A DNA stretch of 64,000 nt from Leclercia sp. LSNIH1 (GTDB lineage Bacteria > Pseudomonadota > Gammaproteobacteria > Enterobacterales > Enterobacteriaceae). The number at the start of each line of letters is the position of its first letter. The stretch's first letter is position 1. This document shows, one piece after another, positions 31,615 through 42,860 of this stretch. A model generated the notes under the pieces. That model did no database searches and had not been told where the DNA came from. It saw only the letters and a list, made by a program, of their open reading frames with translations. Both the position numbers and the translations under genes were made by a program. The stretch spans positions 4,768,522 through 4,832,521 of the forward strand of contig NZ_CP026167.1 of NCBI RefSeq assembly GCF_002902985.1. The letters are read 5' to 3'.

Positions 31615-32868
31615 TTATCCGCGTCTCGCCAGCGTCGCCCCGTCAGAGAAATAGGCTTTAATCCCCGCCAGTATTGACTCCGCCACTTCCTGCTGGAACT
31701 TAGCCGTTTTAAGTTTGCGCTCCTCTTCCACGTTACTGATAAAGGCGGTTTCCACCAGAATCGACGGGATGTCCGGCGCTTTCAACACCGCAAATCCGGC
31801 CTGCTCGACGCTGTTCTTATGCAGCTTGTTCACATGCCCGAGCCTGCCCAGCACCGCTTTACCAAACTTCAGGCTGTCGGTAATGGTCAGCGACTGGACC
31901 ATATCGAACATGGTGTGGTCGACGTAGCGATCGCCGCTCCGCCCTACCCCACCGATAAGGTCGGAGGCGTTCTGGGTATCGGCAAGATAGCGTGCTGCGG
32001 TACTGGTCGCCCCTTTGGTGGAGAGGGCAAACACTGATGACCCGCTGGGCTGGCGACTGGTAAAGGCGTCCGCATGGATAGAGATGAAGAGATCCGCACG
32101 CTGCTTTTGCGCTTTCGCCACACGCACTTTTAACGGAATAAAGACATCTTCGTTGCGCGTCATGTAGGCGCGCATGTTGCCTTCTCTGTCGATCATCGCC
32201 TTCAGGCGACGGGCGATTTGCAGCACCACATCTTTTTCCCGGGTCCGGTATTTGCCTACCGCGCCGGAGTCCTCACCGCCGTGCCCCGGATCGAGCATGA
32301 TCACAATCGGACGATCGCGTCCCGCTTTGCCGGGCTGCGGGCCGCTTTGCGCAGGCGGTACCTGTTTTTCCAGATCGCCTTTGTTGTAATCTTCCAGCAG
32401 GGCCAGCAGCGGATCCTGAATATCGGTCGCGTTGGCAGGATAGAGATCCATAACCAGACGTTCTTTAAAACCGGCCACCGGTGCGAGGGCAAACAGCTGC
32501 GGTTTGACGTTCTGCTTGAGCTCAAACACCATGCGCACGGTTTTCGGATCAAACTGCCCTACCCGCGCGGATTTGATAAAGGGATCGTCGCCGCGGATCT
32601 GGGCGCTCATTCCTTTCAGCACCGAGTTAAGATTTACGCCTTCGATATCCACCACCACCCGCTCCGGGTTGCTCAACGCGAATTGCTTATAGTTCAGCAC
32701 CCGGTTTGACTCGACCGTCACGCGCGTATAGGTCGAAGACGGCCAGACGCGCACCGCAACAACCTGGCTGACAGCGGCAAACCCGACCTGACTGACGCTA
32801 AGCAACCACATTGCTCCGGCCCCTTGTAACAGGCGACGACGACTTAATGCTTTACTGGATCCCGACAT
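31615..32868 (-). CDS. amiC: N-acetylmuramoyl-L-alanine amidase AmiC
   Basis: AmiC is a periplasmic zinc amidase that splits septal murein during daughter-cell separation and is activated by NlpD. It has 417 residues from ATG 32866-32868 ([14 protein letters not shown]), as in E. coli. The N-terminus carries a twin-arginine export signal, [10 protein letters not shown]. An AMIN domain (about residues 35-150) localises it to the division site. The Amidase_3 domain has zinc ligands in [23 protein letters not shown] and the terminal Glu in [10 protein letters not shown]. It diverges from argA. Confidence 0.97.
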   Translation of the reverse strand: MSGSSKALSRRRLLQGAGAMWLLSVSQVGFAAVSQVVAVRVWPSSTYTRVTVESNRVLNYKQFALSNPERVVVDIEGVNLNSVLKGMSAQIRGDDPFIKSARVGQFDPKTVRMVFELKQNVKPQLFALAPVAGFKERLVMDLYPANATDIQDPLLALLEDYNKGDLEKQVPPAQSGPQPGKAGRDRPIVIMLDPGHGGEDSGAVGKYRTREKDVVLQIARRLKAMIDREGNMRAYMTRNEDVFIPLKVRVAKAQKQRADLFISIHADAFTSRQPSGSSVFALSTKGATSTAARYLADTQNASDLIGGVGRSGDRYVDHTMFDMVQSLTITDSLKFGKAVLGRLGHVNKLHKNSVEQAGFAVLKAPDIPSILVETAFISNVEEERKLKTAKFQQEVAESILAGIKAYFSDGATLARRG

Positions 32869-33045
32869 GCTTCTCCCGAGCAAAGATATCGAATAACTTT
32901 TCATAACGTCCAAATTGACCGAAAACTTTAACGAATGATGCATAACCTGTCATCCCTAAAAGGGTAAACAATCATGCGTTAACGATAACTTAGCTGAATC
33001 TTTTCTTTGCTTCGCAGAAAAGTTTGGCTTGCGCACAGAGCGATA

Positions 33046-33084
33046 ATCGAATAAAAATACAAAAATTACGAATAAACATTCATT
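33046..33084. promoter_or_regulatory. pair of ARG boxes upstream of argA
   Basis: Two 18-base sequences, ATCGAATAAAAATACAAA (33046-33063) and TACGAATAAACATTCATT (33067-33084), each fit the ArgR operator consensus at 16 of 18 positions. They are separated by exactly three bases, the spacing needed for one ArgR hexamer. They end 13 bases before the argA start codon. Confidence 0.85.
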
Positions 33085-33097
33085 AAGGGGTTGTGCC

Positions 33098-34429
33098 GTG
33101 GTGAAGGAACGTAGAATCGAACTGGTCCAGGGATTCCGCCATTCTGTTCCCTATATCAACGCCCACCGGGGAAAGACGTTTGTCGTCATGCTGGGTGGCG
33201 AAGCCATTGAGCATGAGAATTTCTCCAGTATTGTCAATGATATCGGCCTGCTGCATAGCCTGGGTATTCGTCTGGTTGTCGTGTATGGCGCTCGCCCGCA
33301 GATCGAGGCGAATCTGGCCGCGCATCATCACGAGCCGATCTACCACAAACATACCCGCGTCACCGACGCTAAAACGCTGGAGCTGGTTAAGCAGGCCGCC
33401 GGTCTGCTGCAGCTGGACATCACCGCGCGCCTGTCGATGAGCCTTAACAACACCCCGCTGCAGGGGGCGCATATTAATGTGGTCAGCGGTAATTTTATTA
33501 TCGCCCAGCCGCTCGGCGTGGATGATGGCGTGGACTACTGCCACAGCGGACGTATTCGTCGTATTGATGAAGAGGCGATCCACCGTCAGCTCGATGGCGG
33601 CGCGATTGTGCTGACCGGCCCGGTGGCCGTCTCTGTCACGGGCGAAAGTTTCAACCTCACCTCTGAAGAGATTGCCACCCAGCTGGCGATCAAGCTGAAA
33701 GCAGAAAAAATGATCGGCTTCTGCTCCTCGCAGGGGGTGATGAACGAGCTCGGGAATATTGTCTCTGAGCTGTTCCCTAACGAGGCTCAGGCGCGCGTCG
33801 ATGCCCTTGAGGCGCAGGGGGACTACTACTCCGGTACCGTGCGTTTTCTGCGGGGCGCAATCAAAGCCTGCCGCAGCGGCGTGCGTCGCAGCCATCTGAT
33901 CAGCTATCAGGAAGATGGCGCCCTGCTGCAGGAGCTCTTCTCCCGCGACGGTATCGGGACGCAGATTGTGATGGAGAGCGCCGAGCAGATCCGTCGCGCC
34001 ACCATCAACGACATCGGCGGCATTCTGGAACTCATCCGCCCGCTGGAGCAGCAGGGGATCCTGGTGCGCCGCTCCCGCGAACAGCTGGAGATGGAGATCG
34101 ACAAGTTCACCATTATTCAGCGCGATAACCTCACCATCGCCTGTGCGGCGCTCTACCCCTTCCCGGAAGAGAAGATCGGTGAAATGGCCTGCGTGGCGGT
34201 ACATCCGGATTACCGCAGCTCATCGCGCGGCGAAGTGTTGCTGGAGCGGATCGCCCTCCAGGCGCGGCAGATGGGGCTGAGCAAGCTGTTTGTGCTGACG
34301 ACCCGCAGCATTCACTGGTTCCAGGAGCGGGGTTTCACGCCGGTGGATATTGATTCGCTGCCGGAAACCAAGAAAGAGATGTACAACTACCAGCGCCGTT
34401 CAAAAGTGCTGATGGCGGACCTGGGATAA
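33098..34429 (+). CDS. argA: amino-acid N-acetyltransferase (N-acetylglutamate synthase)
   Basis: ArgA makes N-acetylglutamate from glutamate and acetyl-CoA, the first step of arginine synthesis, and is feedback-inhibited by arginine. It has 443 residues, the E. coli length, starting at GTG 33098 after the ribosome-binding site AAGGGG. An N-terminal amino-acid-kinase-like domain ([32 protein letters not shown]) binds arginine. The C-terminal GNAT domain carries [21 protein letters not shown] and [15 protein letters not shown] double ARG box overlaps its promoter, so repression by ArgR is expected. Confidence 0.98.
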   Translation: MVKERRIELVQGFRHSVPYINAHRGKTFVVMLGGEAIEHENFSSIVNDIGLLHSLGIRLVVVYGARPQIEANLAAHHHEPIYHKHTRVTDAKTLELVKQAAGLLQLDITARLSMSLNNTPLQGAHINVVSGNFIIAQPLGVDDGVDYCHSGRIRRIDEEAIHRQLDGGAIVLTGPVAVSVTGESFNLTSEEIATQLAIKLKAEKMIGFCSSQGVMNELGNIVSELFPNEAQARVDALEAQGDYYSGTVRFLRGAIKACRSGVRRSHLISYQEDGALLQELFSRDGIGTQIVMESAEQIRRATINDIGGILELIRPLEQQGILVRRSREQLEMEIDKFTIIQRDNLTIACAALYPFPEEKIGEMACVAVHPDYRSSSRGEVLLERIALQARQMGLSKLFVLTTRSIHWFQERGFTPVDIDSLPETKKEMYNYQRRSKVLMADLG

Positions 34430-34442
34430 CGGTCATCACCCA

Positions 34443-34470
34443 CAGGCCGGGCAAGCGCCGCCCGGCTTTT
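34443..34470 (+). terminator. terminator after argA
   Basis: GCCGGGC and GCCCGGC form a stem with a short loop followed by TTTT, between the convergent genes argA and recD. Confidence 0.8.
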
Positions 34471-34477
34471 CACACGC

Positions 34478-36298
34478 TTATAAGGCTTCAAAAATCGCGC
34501 TCAGCCCGCTGCGTCGCTCTGTACGGGTAGTGACAGCCTGGGTCAGCACCCCTTCATCCGCATACAACGACAACCGCCGACGGGCGCGGGTAATGGCGGT
34601 ATAGACCAGCTCGCGGGTCACGACGGGCGACATCTGGTTAGGTAAAATCAGCGCCGCGTGATCGAACTCAGAGCCCTGGGATTTATGCACCGTCATGGCC
34701 CAGGCGGTTTCATGTTCCGGCAGGCGGCTGGGCTGCACGGACTTCACGCTGCCATCCGGCATCTGGAACCAGACGCGCAGCCCCTGACCCCGGTCCAGCG
34801 CAATCCCGATATCGCCGTTAAACAGGCCCAGCGCGCTGTCGTTACGTGAAATCATCACCGGCCTGCCTTCATACCAGCGTGAATGCGGCTGACGGCCAAT
34901 ACGGCGTTTTTGCGCCAGGACCTGCTCGAGCTTTTCATTGAGCCCGGCAACGCCGAAGGGGCCATCCCGTAAGGCGCAAAGCAGCTGGTAGCGGCCAAAT
35001 GCCGCCAGGATCTCCGCTTCGGAGGCTTGCTGCTGCACGCTGTCGAGAAAATGTTGATACCCCTGCAGGGCATCTTCCAGCATCGCCAGATACTCTTCCC
35101 CGCTCTGGAGCTGCTTTTTCTCAATATCACTGAATTTGCCATCAAATACCGAGCGGATAGCGTGGCGATCGCCCCGGTTGACCGCGGCCGCCAGTTGCCC
35201 GATGCCAGAATCGCTGCCAAAACGGTAGCTTTTTTGCAGCAGGCACAGGCTGTCGCGTAGCGCACCCGCGACCGGGCTGACGTTGCCCTCCATCTCGCAT
35301 CCCGTCATGCTGGCAAGCTCCTGCGCGCGCCGGACCGTAAAGCCGGCGCTGGCCCAGGTACAGATGTCACCCAGCACCGCGCCCGCTTCGACGGAGGCCA
35401 GCTGGTCGCGATCGCCGAGGAAAATAACCCGGGCATGAGGCGGCAGGGCATCGATCAGACGCGACATCATCGTCAGATCAATCATCGACGCCTCATCCAC
35501 CACCAGCACATCCAGGTGCAGCGGATTACCTGCATGGTAACGCAGGCGCTGGCTGCCCGGCTGCGCGCCAAGCAAACGGTGCAGCGTACTCGCTTCCGTC
35601 GGGAATCGCGCGCGCTGGGCCTCGGTCAGGGGCAGTTTTTGCAGCGCGCCGCCCAGGGATTCGGTCAGACGAGCGGCCGCTTTACCGGTGGGGGCCGCCA
35701 GCCGGATCCGGCATTTCTCCTCTCCCGCCATCTGGATCAGCGCCGCCAGCAGGCGGGCAACGGTGGTCGTTTTGCCGGTCCCCGGCCCGCCGGAGATCAC
35801 GGAAATACGCCGCGTTAACGCGACTGCCGCAGCCACCTTTTGCCAGTTGACGGATTCATCAGAGGTGAACAGCGCATTCAGCGTGCGCTGAACGTCGGCG
35901 CTGTCATGGGGCAAAGGCTGGTTGGCTTCGCTAAAGAAGCGGGCCACCGCCCGCTCATAGCGCCACATCCGGTTGAGGTAGAGCCGTTCGCCGGTGAGCA
36001 CCAGCGGCGTCGGTTCATCCCCTGCACTCACCGCGCGGGAGCGCAGCAGCGTAGCGGTCCAGTCCGGCTCCTGGTCAAACAGCGCAAAACAGGCCTGCAT
36101 CGCGGCGCTTTTCGCCTCGGCACGCAGCCGGGACAACGGCAGGCAAACGTGCCCTTCTCCCGCATCACGGCTTAAGATTGCCGCCGCCAGCATCACCGCC
36201 GGTTCGTCGTTCCCTGCTACCATCATCGCAAACTGTACATCCAGACGACGCAGCACGCGCTGCTCTACGGCTTCCAGCAAGTGTTCCTGCATCGTCAT
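34478..36298 (-). CDS. recD: RecBCD exonuclease V subunit alpha (RecD)
   Basis: RecD is the fast 5'-to-3' helicase of RecBCD, which processes double-strand breaks until it meets Chi. It has 606 residues (E. coli 608). The SF1 motifs are Walker [29 protein letters not shown] (motif II), [15 protein letters not shown] (motif III) and the late motif [15 protein letters not shown]. The start overlaps the recB stop by four bases (ATGA). The N-terminal ~150 residues, which contact RecB and RecC, differ most from E. coli. Confidence 0.97.
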   Translation of the reverse strand: MTMQEHLLEAVEQRVLRRLDVQFAMMVAGNDEPAVMLAAAILSRDAGEGHVCLPLSRLRAEAKSAAMQACFALFDQEPDWTATLLRSRAVSAGDEPTPLVLTGERLYLNRMWRYERAVARFFSEANQPLPHDSADVQRTLNALFTSDESVNWQKVAAAVALTRRISVISGGPGTGKTTTVARLLAALIQMAGEEKCRIRLAAPTGKAAARLTESLGGALQKLPLTEAQRARFPTEASTLHRLLGAQPGSQRLRYHAGNPLHLDVLVVDEASMIDLTMMSRLIDALPPHARVIFLGDRDQLASVEAGAVLGDICTWASAGFTVRRAQELASMTGCEMEGNVSPVAGALRDSLCLLQKSYRFGSDSGIGQLAAAVNRGDRHAIRSVFDGKFSDIEKKQLQSGEEYLAMLEDALQGYQHFLDSVQQQASEAEILAAFGRYQLLCALRDGPFGVAGLNEKLEQVLAQKRRIGRQPHSRWYEGRPVMISRNDSALGLFNGDIGIALDRGQGLRVWFQMPDGSVKSVQPSRLPEHETAWAMTVHKSQGSEFDHAALILPNQMSPVVTRELVYTAITRARRRLSLYADEGVLTQAVTTRTERRSGLSAIFEAL

Positions 36299-39200
36299 TG
36301 TGTTAGCTCCTCGTTGCTGGCGGAAAACAGGCTATCCATTTGTTCGATTAACGCTTCATCCGGACGGGTGGCAAAGCAACCGGCGCCCGGCGAGCTGCCA
36401 TCGACGCCACGTAAAAACAGGTAGATCACCCCACCGAAATGTTGTTGATAGTCATAGTCGGCAATACGGTGACGTAAATATCGGTGCAGCGCCAGGGTAT
36501 AGAGCTGGTACTGCAGATCGTAGCGGTGCGACTGCATCGCCCGGGCCATAGCCTGCGGGGTATAGGCCTCGCTGTTTTCACCCAGCCAGTTGGATTTATA
36601 GTCCAGCAGGTAATAGCGGCCATTATGGCGGAAGACCAGGTCGATAAAGCCTTTCAGCATGCCGCGCACCTGACGAAAATCGAGCGGCGGGCAGCCCCGG
36701 GAGAGTGGATCGTACTCGCGGATCAACGCATCCAGCGCCCCGGCGGTGAGCGGCCCGGCGATGGGCAGATAAAACTCCATCTCAACCTGCTTATCAGCGG
36801 CTGTCAGCTGGCTCAGTGAGATCCCCTCCTCATTGAGCGGAGTTTCCAGCACCTGCGCGATCCAGCGGGTTAACACCGGCTCCCAGCGGGCATCGTACCC
36901 CCCTTTTTGCAGCATCTCCAGCACCCACTCCGGGGAGACGGGCTGCGTAAAATCGAGTGCTTCAAACAGGCTGTGTAAAAAGGTGCCCGGCGAGGCGCCG
37001 CGCGGAAACTGATGCGGCGTCAGCTCTGGCTCCTGCGGCACTTCGCCGGTGCCTGCGGCATCAACATCGAGGCGCGGCATCAGATCCTGGGCGATACTGT
37101 GCCCGTGCTGCTGAAGTCCGGAATAGCTGGTGACCCGCCAGTCGTCATACAGCATGCGAGCCACCTGCCGCGCCTGCAGATCCGGCATCACCGGATCCGG
37201 CATATGCCAGCGGGCGGCGTCTGCCACATCGGCAACCTGCAATGCAATGTGGTCATTGCATAACGCCTCCAGACACTGGCGCAGACCGGCGGCATCTTTC
37301 GGCTCGCCGCGCTGGATCAGGCGTCCAAGCGCGCTCAGGTGGACGTCGCTGTCACCCGATTTTTCGCCACGCCGACGGAACAGCGGCGCCACGCCTAAGC
37401 TGCAGTGCCACACCGAACGGGTCAGTGCCACATAGAGCAGGCGTAAATCTTCCGCCAGCCGTTCAGCTTCGGCCAGCTCCACGCTGTCATCGGCCTTGCT
37501 GAGGTCGAGCACCGCTTCGAAGGTCTTACGATCGTGATAAAAGGCCTGATCCTGAACCCGGTAGTTGGCAATGAAAGGCAACCAGACCAGGGGATACTCC
37601 AGCCCTTTCGATTTGTGAATGGTGACGATTTTAACCAGATGCTTGTCACTTTCGAGACGCATTTGCTGGCTTGAGGCGTTGCTGTTCGGCTCGGCAATGT
37701 GCTGCGCCAGCCAGCGCACGAGGGCATATTCACTCTCAAGCTGGGCCCCCGCCTCCTGCAACAGTTCGCTGATATGCAGAATATCGGTCAGGCGGCGTTC
37801 CCCTCCGGCGGTCGCCAGCATATTTTCGGCGATGTTGCGCTGGGTCATGAGGTCGCGCAGCATCGCCATTACGCCCCGCTTCTGCCAGCGCTCACGGTAG
37901 CGGGTAAACTCTTCCACCGCCTCATCCCAGAGTGTCTCACTGTTATTCAGCGTATCGATATCCTGGGCGTTAAGGCCGAGCATGGCGCTTGCCAGGGCGC
38001 TGCGCAGGGTGCTTTCACGCTCCGGCGCCAGCACCGCCTGCAACAGCCAGAGCATCTCCTGGGCTTCCAGCGTTTCAAATACGCTGTCGCGGTTGGAGAG
38101 ATAGACCGAAGGAATGCTCAGCAGGGTCAGCGCATCACGGATCAACGCCGCCTCCTGACGGCTGCGCACCAGCACCGTAATGTCTGACGCCTTCACCGGT
38201 TGGGCATCGTCGCCCCGGTGCAGAATGGCTTCGCCGCGCACGCCAGCGCTCAGCCAGTCGCGGATTTGCGCCGCGCAGTGCTGGGCCATAAAGGTCTGGT
38301 AATCTCCGACGCCACACCCCTCGCCCTCCATCAGCCAGATGCGCATCGCGGGCTGGAAATCGCCTTTATACTCGAAACGCAGCGTGGCGTTTCTCGGGGC
38401 AGATTTGACCGGTAAGAAGGGGATTTCACGGAACATGAAAGCATCGTTCATCTGTGAAAAGAGCGTATTCACGCTCTCCACCATGCCGGGCGCCGAACGC
38501 CAGTTGGTATCCAGCGTATAGTGCGCGGCCACTTCGCCACGCGCTTTCATGTAGGTGAAAATATCCGCCCCACGGAAGGCGTAGATCGCCTGTTTCGGGT
38601 CGCCAATCAGCAGCAGGGCGGTATCCGGCTGCTGGCGCCAGATGCGGCGGAAAATCCGGTACTGCTGGGGATCGGTATCCTGAAATTCATCGATCATCGC
38701 CACCGGAAAACGGGTCCGGATGGCGGCAGCCAGCGCCTCGCCATTGTCGCTGTTGAGGGCATCATCGAGACGGCTGAGCATATCGTCGAAGCCCAGCTCA
38801 CCGCGACGGCGCTTTTCCCGCGCCACCGCTTCGCGGATCTCTGACAGCGCACGGGTGATCATCAGATCGTTAAGGGTTAACGGCTCTGCCAGCAGATTAT
38901 CGATGGCGGAAAAGAGCGGGTGTTCCGGTACCTCGCCCCCCGCTTTCGTGCGCTCGGCAAGGAACGACTGGGAGAATTTTTCCAGCGCGTCAGGCAACTG
39001 ATAGCTGTGCTTCTCTTCCTGCGCCCAGGCCGTAACGCGCTCGATATATTTTGCCTGGTTGCCGCGGTTGAATTTACGCCGATCGATGCCGGAGCGTTCA
39101 ATCACCGCCTCGATTTCCGCCACGCTGTCAGACCACTGCTGTTTCATGGCGGCGATCAGGCCGACAATCTTCTCATGGCGTGAAGCCAGCGTTTCGTCCG

Positions 39201-39840
39201 CAGGCGGGGCAGATTTGATGACCGGGGCTTCCCCCTGCAGATAGCGATCGATGGTCCGCAGTAGCTCGTCCGGGCCTTTCCAGAGATTGTGTACCGCTTC
39301 GGCGATATCACGTGGCAGGGGGTAGCAATGGCGACGCCAGAAGTCGGCGCACGCCTGGTAGCGCAGCTGGGATTCATCTTCGATAAGTTGCTGCTCAAAA
39401 AGCATGCCTGATTCAAACGCATTCAGGCTGAGCATGCGCTGGCAGAAGCCGTGGATAGTAAACACGGCAGCCTCATCCATCTGCCGTTCCGCCAGCAGCA
39501 GCCACTGTGCCGCCTGCTGTTTATCGTCAATCTCATCCAGCAGGCTGGCATACAGCGGGTTATCTGTACTCTGCCGCAGGCAGGCGATGCGCAGCTCATG
39601 GATGTTAGCGCGGATACGTCCGCGCAGCTCTTCCGTCGCGGCTTCGGTGAAGGTCACCACCAGTAGCTCTTCCACGTTGAGCGGGCGGCTAAACGCCGCG
39701 CTGCCGCCCAGACCGAGCAGCAGTCGCAGATAGAGTGCAGCGATGGTGAAGGTTTTTCCGGTTCCCGCTGAGGCCTCTATCAGTCGCTCCCCCTGTAACG
39801 GTAAACGTAAGGGGTTAAGGGACTCAGCGGTATCGGTCAT
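36295..39840 (-). CDS. recB: RecBCD exonuclease V subunit beta (RecB)
   Basis: RecB is the 3'-to-5' helicase and the only nuclease of the RecBCD complex, and it also loads RecA. It has 1181 residues (E. coli 1180). The UvrD-like helicase has Walker [18 protein letters not shown], motif [20 protein letters not shown], motif [19 protein letters not shown] and [18 protein letters not shown]. The C-terminal nuclease has [10 protein letters not shown] and [12 protein letters not shown] with its Asp/Lys residues. Four-base overlaps join it to ptrA upstream and recD downstream. Confidence 0.98.
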   Translation of the reverse strand: MTDTAESLNPLRLPLQGERLIEASAGTGKTFTIAALYLRLLLGLGGSAAFSRPLNVEELLVVTFTEAATEELRGRIRANIHELRIACLRQSTDNPLYASLLDEIDDKQQAAQWLLLAERQMDEAAVFTIHGFCQRMLSLNAFESGMLFEQQLIEDESQLRYQACADFWRRHCYPLPRDIAEAVHNLWKGPDELLRTIDRYLQGEAPVIKSAPPADETLASRHEKIVGLIAAMKQQWSDSVAEIEAVIERSGIDRRKFNRGNQAKYIERVTAWAQEEKHSYQLPDALEKFSQSFLAERTKAGGEVPEHPLFSAIDNLLAEPLTLNDLMITRALSEIREAVAREKRRRGELGFDDMLSRLDDALNSDNGEALAAAIRTRFPVAMIDEFQDTDPQQYRIFRRIWRQQPDTALLLIGDPKQAIYAFRGADIFTYMKARGEVAAHYTLDTNWRSAPGMVESVNTLFSQMNDAFMFREIPFLPVKSAPRNATLRFEYKGDFQPAMRIWLMEGEGCGVGDYQTFMAQHCAAQIRDWLSAGVRGEAILHRGDDAQPVKASDITVLVRSRQEAALIRDALTLLSIPSVYLSNRDSVFETLEAQEMLWLLQAVLAPERESTLRSALASAMLGLNAQDIDTLNNSETLWDEAVEEFTRYRERWQKRGVMAMLRDLMTQRNIAENMLATAGGERRLTDILHISELLQEAGAQLESEYALVRWLAQHIAEPNSNASSQQMRLESDKHLVKIVTIHKSKGLEYPLVWLPFIANYRVQDQAFYHDRKTFEAVLDLSKADDSVELAEAERLAEDLRLLYVALTRSVWHCSLGVAPLFRRRGEKSGDSDVHLSALGRLIQRGEPKDAAGLRQCLEALCNDHIALQVADVADAARWHMPDPVMPDLQARQVARMLYDDWRVTSYSGLQQHGHSIAQDLMPRLDVDAAGTGEVPQEPELTPHQFPRGASPGTFLHSLFEALDFTQPVSPEWVLEMLQKGGYDARWEPVLTRWIAQVLETPLNEEGISLSQLTAADKQVEMEFYLPIAGPLTAGALDALIREYDPLSRGCPPLDFRQVRGMLKGFIDLVFRHNGRYYLLDYKSNWLGENSEAYTPQAMARAMQSHRYDLQYQLYTLALHRYLRHRIADYDYQQHFGGVIYLFLRGVDGSSPGAGCFATRPDEALIEQMDSLFSASNEELTQ

Positions 39841-42719
39841 TCGTTCTTACTCCTGGGCAAAGATTGCTGCAATGCGCTCACGCTCTTCCATACCGTCCAG
39901 CCCGCAGGCGGGGTGACATCGGCTTTCTTACTCTGGCTACCGGAAACCTGAGACAGGATAGCCATCCCCTGCGGGGCGACCACGGCCTGGTGGAAGAAGT
40001 CGGCCACTTTCTGTGGCGTGAGCTGTTTTATCTCGGCCACTACTTTATCATGCGAATCGAAGCGCATATTACCCCGATCAAAATCTTTGCTGATTTTTGA
40101 TGCTTCTTCAGCCAGCGTCTGCGGCGGCTGCATAATCTGGGCAATGACCGCCTGCTGAATTTGGGCAAACTCTTCCGGCTTCATCGCACGCAGCTTCGCT
40201 TCGGCCTGCGGGAAGAAGGCCTGGAAACGCTGCCAGAGATAATCTGGCTGTTTATCACTGCTTTGCAGCAGGAAGCCCATCCCCCACTGGCGACCAACGT
40301 TCATCGAAAAGGCAAAGACGGCATAGCCCAGCTGCTCTTCGGTACGCAACTGGGTGTAGAACCAGGGCTGCACGATCTGTCCGAGTACGGCGCTGTATGC
40401 TGAACTGGCGTATTCGTCATAGCCGATCGGGACAAAGACCGCTGCCAGAGCGGAATCCGTGCTGCTGCCCGCTTTTTCGAAAATCACGTTCTGCTGTTTT
40501 TCGACCAGCACGTCCTGGTTACGACACCATTCGGTCCCCTTCGCACCCAGCTGAGTACGCACATCCTGCGCCAGGGTTTTCGCCTGATCTTCACTCATGT
40601 TGCCCACCACCAGAAACTCCGGACGGGCATTGGTCTTCAGCGCGGCACGGTAGGCCATTACGTCGTCCAGCGTGATGGACGGCAGCAGCTCCCGGCGCTC
40701 CTCGCGCTGGAAATAGGGAACCTGCGAGAGCATCTGCACCGGCATAATAGCCTGATCGAAGGCTTTGCCCTTTTCTGCGGAATCCATCATCTGCGCATAC
40801 CAGGACTTAGCCTGCTCCAGCTGCTCCTCGGTGGCGGTGTAGCTGAAATAGCCTTCCAGCAGCGCCTTAAAGAGCTGCGGCAGACGCTGGGTGTAACCGT
40901 TGGCGTTGAGCATCAGGCCATTATTGGCGTTGGTGGAGAAACCGATCCCGCCTACCGCGGCCTGGTTGCTGAGCTGATCCAGCGCGATACCGGCCAGATA
41001 GTCATTCAGCGCAAACATCACCTGGTTTTTAGCGGTATTCATCGCCGCAGGGTTACGCAGCACCATGCTGACGTTGGCTTTTGGCTCGCTGGCGAAGTAG
41101 CGGCTCGGGGTATAGACCACGCGCAGGTCAGGCTCATCCACAATCAGCTGCGGCTGTGGATAATCTTTAGTCGGTTTGAAAAGGGTAAAGTCGTCCGGGA
41201 TGTAAGGGTTCACCTCCGGCAGCTTAAGGGCGATCCCGGCGGCTCGCTTCTGCCAGTCGGCAAAAGTTTGCTCGCTGATTTTGTCCACCTGGTATTCGGC
41301 GTTCACAAAGTAAGCGGTCTTGTTATGCGGCTCGTTCGGGCTGATATACCAGATACGGGCGTTCTGCGGCGTCATCATCGCCAGTCGGGCTTTGACGGCG
41401 TCGGCATCATATTGATCGGCGATATTGACCGCATCCAGCGTGTGCTCAACCGGCACGCGGATCATGGTGTCAGCCAGCCACTCGACATAGTCCATATCGC
41501 GGGTAATGGAAGGATAACGGAAGTCGAGATCCAGCACGTGCGCCAGCTCGTCAAAGTAGCGTTTATCCACCCCTTTTTCACGCAGCAGGGAAAGGTAGCT
41601 GAAAATCGCGGCGACGACGTCATCGCGATGGGCCAGACCTTTATCGGTTAAGGTGGCGGAGATCGCCAGTACGCCGCTGTTGCCGTTAACGACGGGATCG
41701 GAGTCGGCGCGAATACCTTCCACCAGCCCCTGCTTTTGCAGCCAGTCGGAGAGGGTGTCCGGGCTACGGTTGCCAATCAGGTAGTTAACCAGCTCGTCGG
41801 TTTTACTGCGAAACTGCGGCGTATTGTTATCAATACGGAACTCCACGCGCAGCACCTTGCGGGGCATCGCGGGAACGTAGTGAATGATCAGGCCTTTCTG
41901 CGCGTCGGTGACCACCGGCACGGTGATTTCCGGGCGGGTGATATTTTTATTCGGCACCCGGCCATAGGTCTGGGCAGCCAGCTGCGCCAGTTCCGGCAGC
42001 GGCTTATTGCTGTAGACCACGGCCTTCATCAGGTTAGCGGAGTAGTATTTGTCGCGAAACGCGTGCAGCGCATCAAGCACCGGGCTGCCCGGCTTGTCGC
42101 TCAGCGTCTCAAGATTTCCGCCGGAGAAACGCGATCCAGGGTGCGCGGGGTTGATGGTTTCGGCGCTGACCTGCGCCATCCGCATCCCGTCCCGGGTACG
42201 CGCCAGCGTCAGCTCCGCATTAACGGCATTGCGCTCACGATCGGCATATTTTTTATCCAGCAGCGGGGCAGCAATGGCATCCGCCAGACGATCGACGGCA
42301 CCTTCCAGCGCATCGTTTTCCACTTCAAGATAAAAAGCCGTGCGGTACGGCGCGGTGCTGGCGTTATGGCTGCCACCGTGCATCTTTAAAAATTCGGCCA
42401 GACTGTCAGGCTGCGGATAGTTCTTTGAGCCCATCAGGGTCATATGTTCAAGATAGTGGGCCAGACCGGGATGCGATTCAGGATCTTCCAGCGAGCCCAC
42501 CGGCACCACCAGCGCCGACAGTGACTTTACGGCCTGCGGATCGGAAACCAGCAGCACGACCATCCCGTTATCAAGGCGGATCGCCTGATATTCACGGGTA
42601 TCTTTATCACTTTTGCGGATCGTTTCCTGAACGGGTTGCCAACCGGTATTTGACTGACTGAGGGGGGCCCAAAGAGCGACGAACAAAACTAACGTTTTCA
42701 ATAAGGTGCTGCCTGGCAT
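39837..42719 (-). CDS. ptrA: pitrilysin (protease III)
   Basis: PtrA is a periplasmic zinc metallopeptidase of family M16 that degrades small polypeptides such as insulin B chain. It has 960 residues (E. coli 962). It starts with a cleavable signal peptide, MPGSTLLKTLVLFVALWAPL, and carries the inverted zinc motif HYLEH near residue 88 with the distal Glu in ERNAVNAE. Four M16 repeats follow, the later ones inactive. It is embedded between recC and recB with no clear repair function; the arrangement is conserved in enterics. Confidence 0.98.
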   Translation of the reverse strand: MPGSTLLKTLVLFVALWAPLSQSNTGWQPVQETIRKSDKDTREYQAIRLDNGMVVLLVSDPQAVKSLSALVVPVGSLEDPESHPGLAHYLEHMTLMGSKNYPQPDSLAEFLKMHGGSHNASTAPYRTAFYLEVENDALEGAVDRLADAIAAPLLDKKYADRERNAVNAELTLARTRDGMRMAQVSAETINPAHPGSRFSGGNLETLSDKPGSPVLDALHAFRDKYYSANLMKAVVYSNKPLPELAQLAAQTYGRVPNKNITRPEITVPVVTDAQKGLIIHYVPAMPRKVLRVEFRIDNNTPQFRSKTDELVNYLIGNRSPDTLSDWLQKQGLVEGIRADSDPVVNGNSGVLAISATLTDKGLAHRDDVVAAIFSYLSLLREKGVDKRYFDELAHVLDLDFRYPSITRDMDYVEWLADTMIRVPVEHTLDAVNIADQYDADAVKARLAMMTPQNARIWYISPNEPHNKTAYFVNAEYQVDKISEQTFADWQKRAAGIALKLPEVNPYIPDDFTLFKPTKDYPQPQLIVDEPDLRVVYTPSRYFASEPKANVSMVLRNPAAMNTAKNQVMFALNDYLAGIALDQLSNQAAVGGIGFSTNANNGLMLNANGYTQRLPQLFKALLEGYFSYTATEEQLEQAKSWYAQMMDSAEKGKAFDQAIMPVQMLSQVPYFQREERRELLPSITLDDVMAYRAALKTNARPEFLVVGNMSEDQAKTLAQDVRTQLGAKGTEWCRNQDVLVEKQQNVIFEKAGSSTDSALAAVFVPIGYDEYASSAYSAVLGQIVQPWFYTQLRTEEQLGYAVFAFSMNVGRQWGMGFLLQSSDKQPDYLWQRFQAFFPQAEAKLRAMKPEEFAQIQQAVIAQIMQPPQTLAEEASKISKDFDRGNMRFDSHDKVVAEIKQLTPQKVADFFHQAVVAPQGMAILSQVSGSQSKKADVTPPAGWTVWKSVSALQQSLPRSKNE

Positions 42720-42860
42720 TCACTACCTCTTCATCACGGACATCATCATTAACAAGCTTCGTGCCGGACACGCCAGCATCTCTTTGTTTTGGTACATCAG
42801 TCCATGACAAGTTGCGCATCATAAATGAATGCCCAAATCCGTGCAATTTTTATACAGCCG

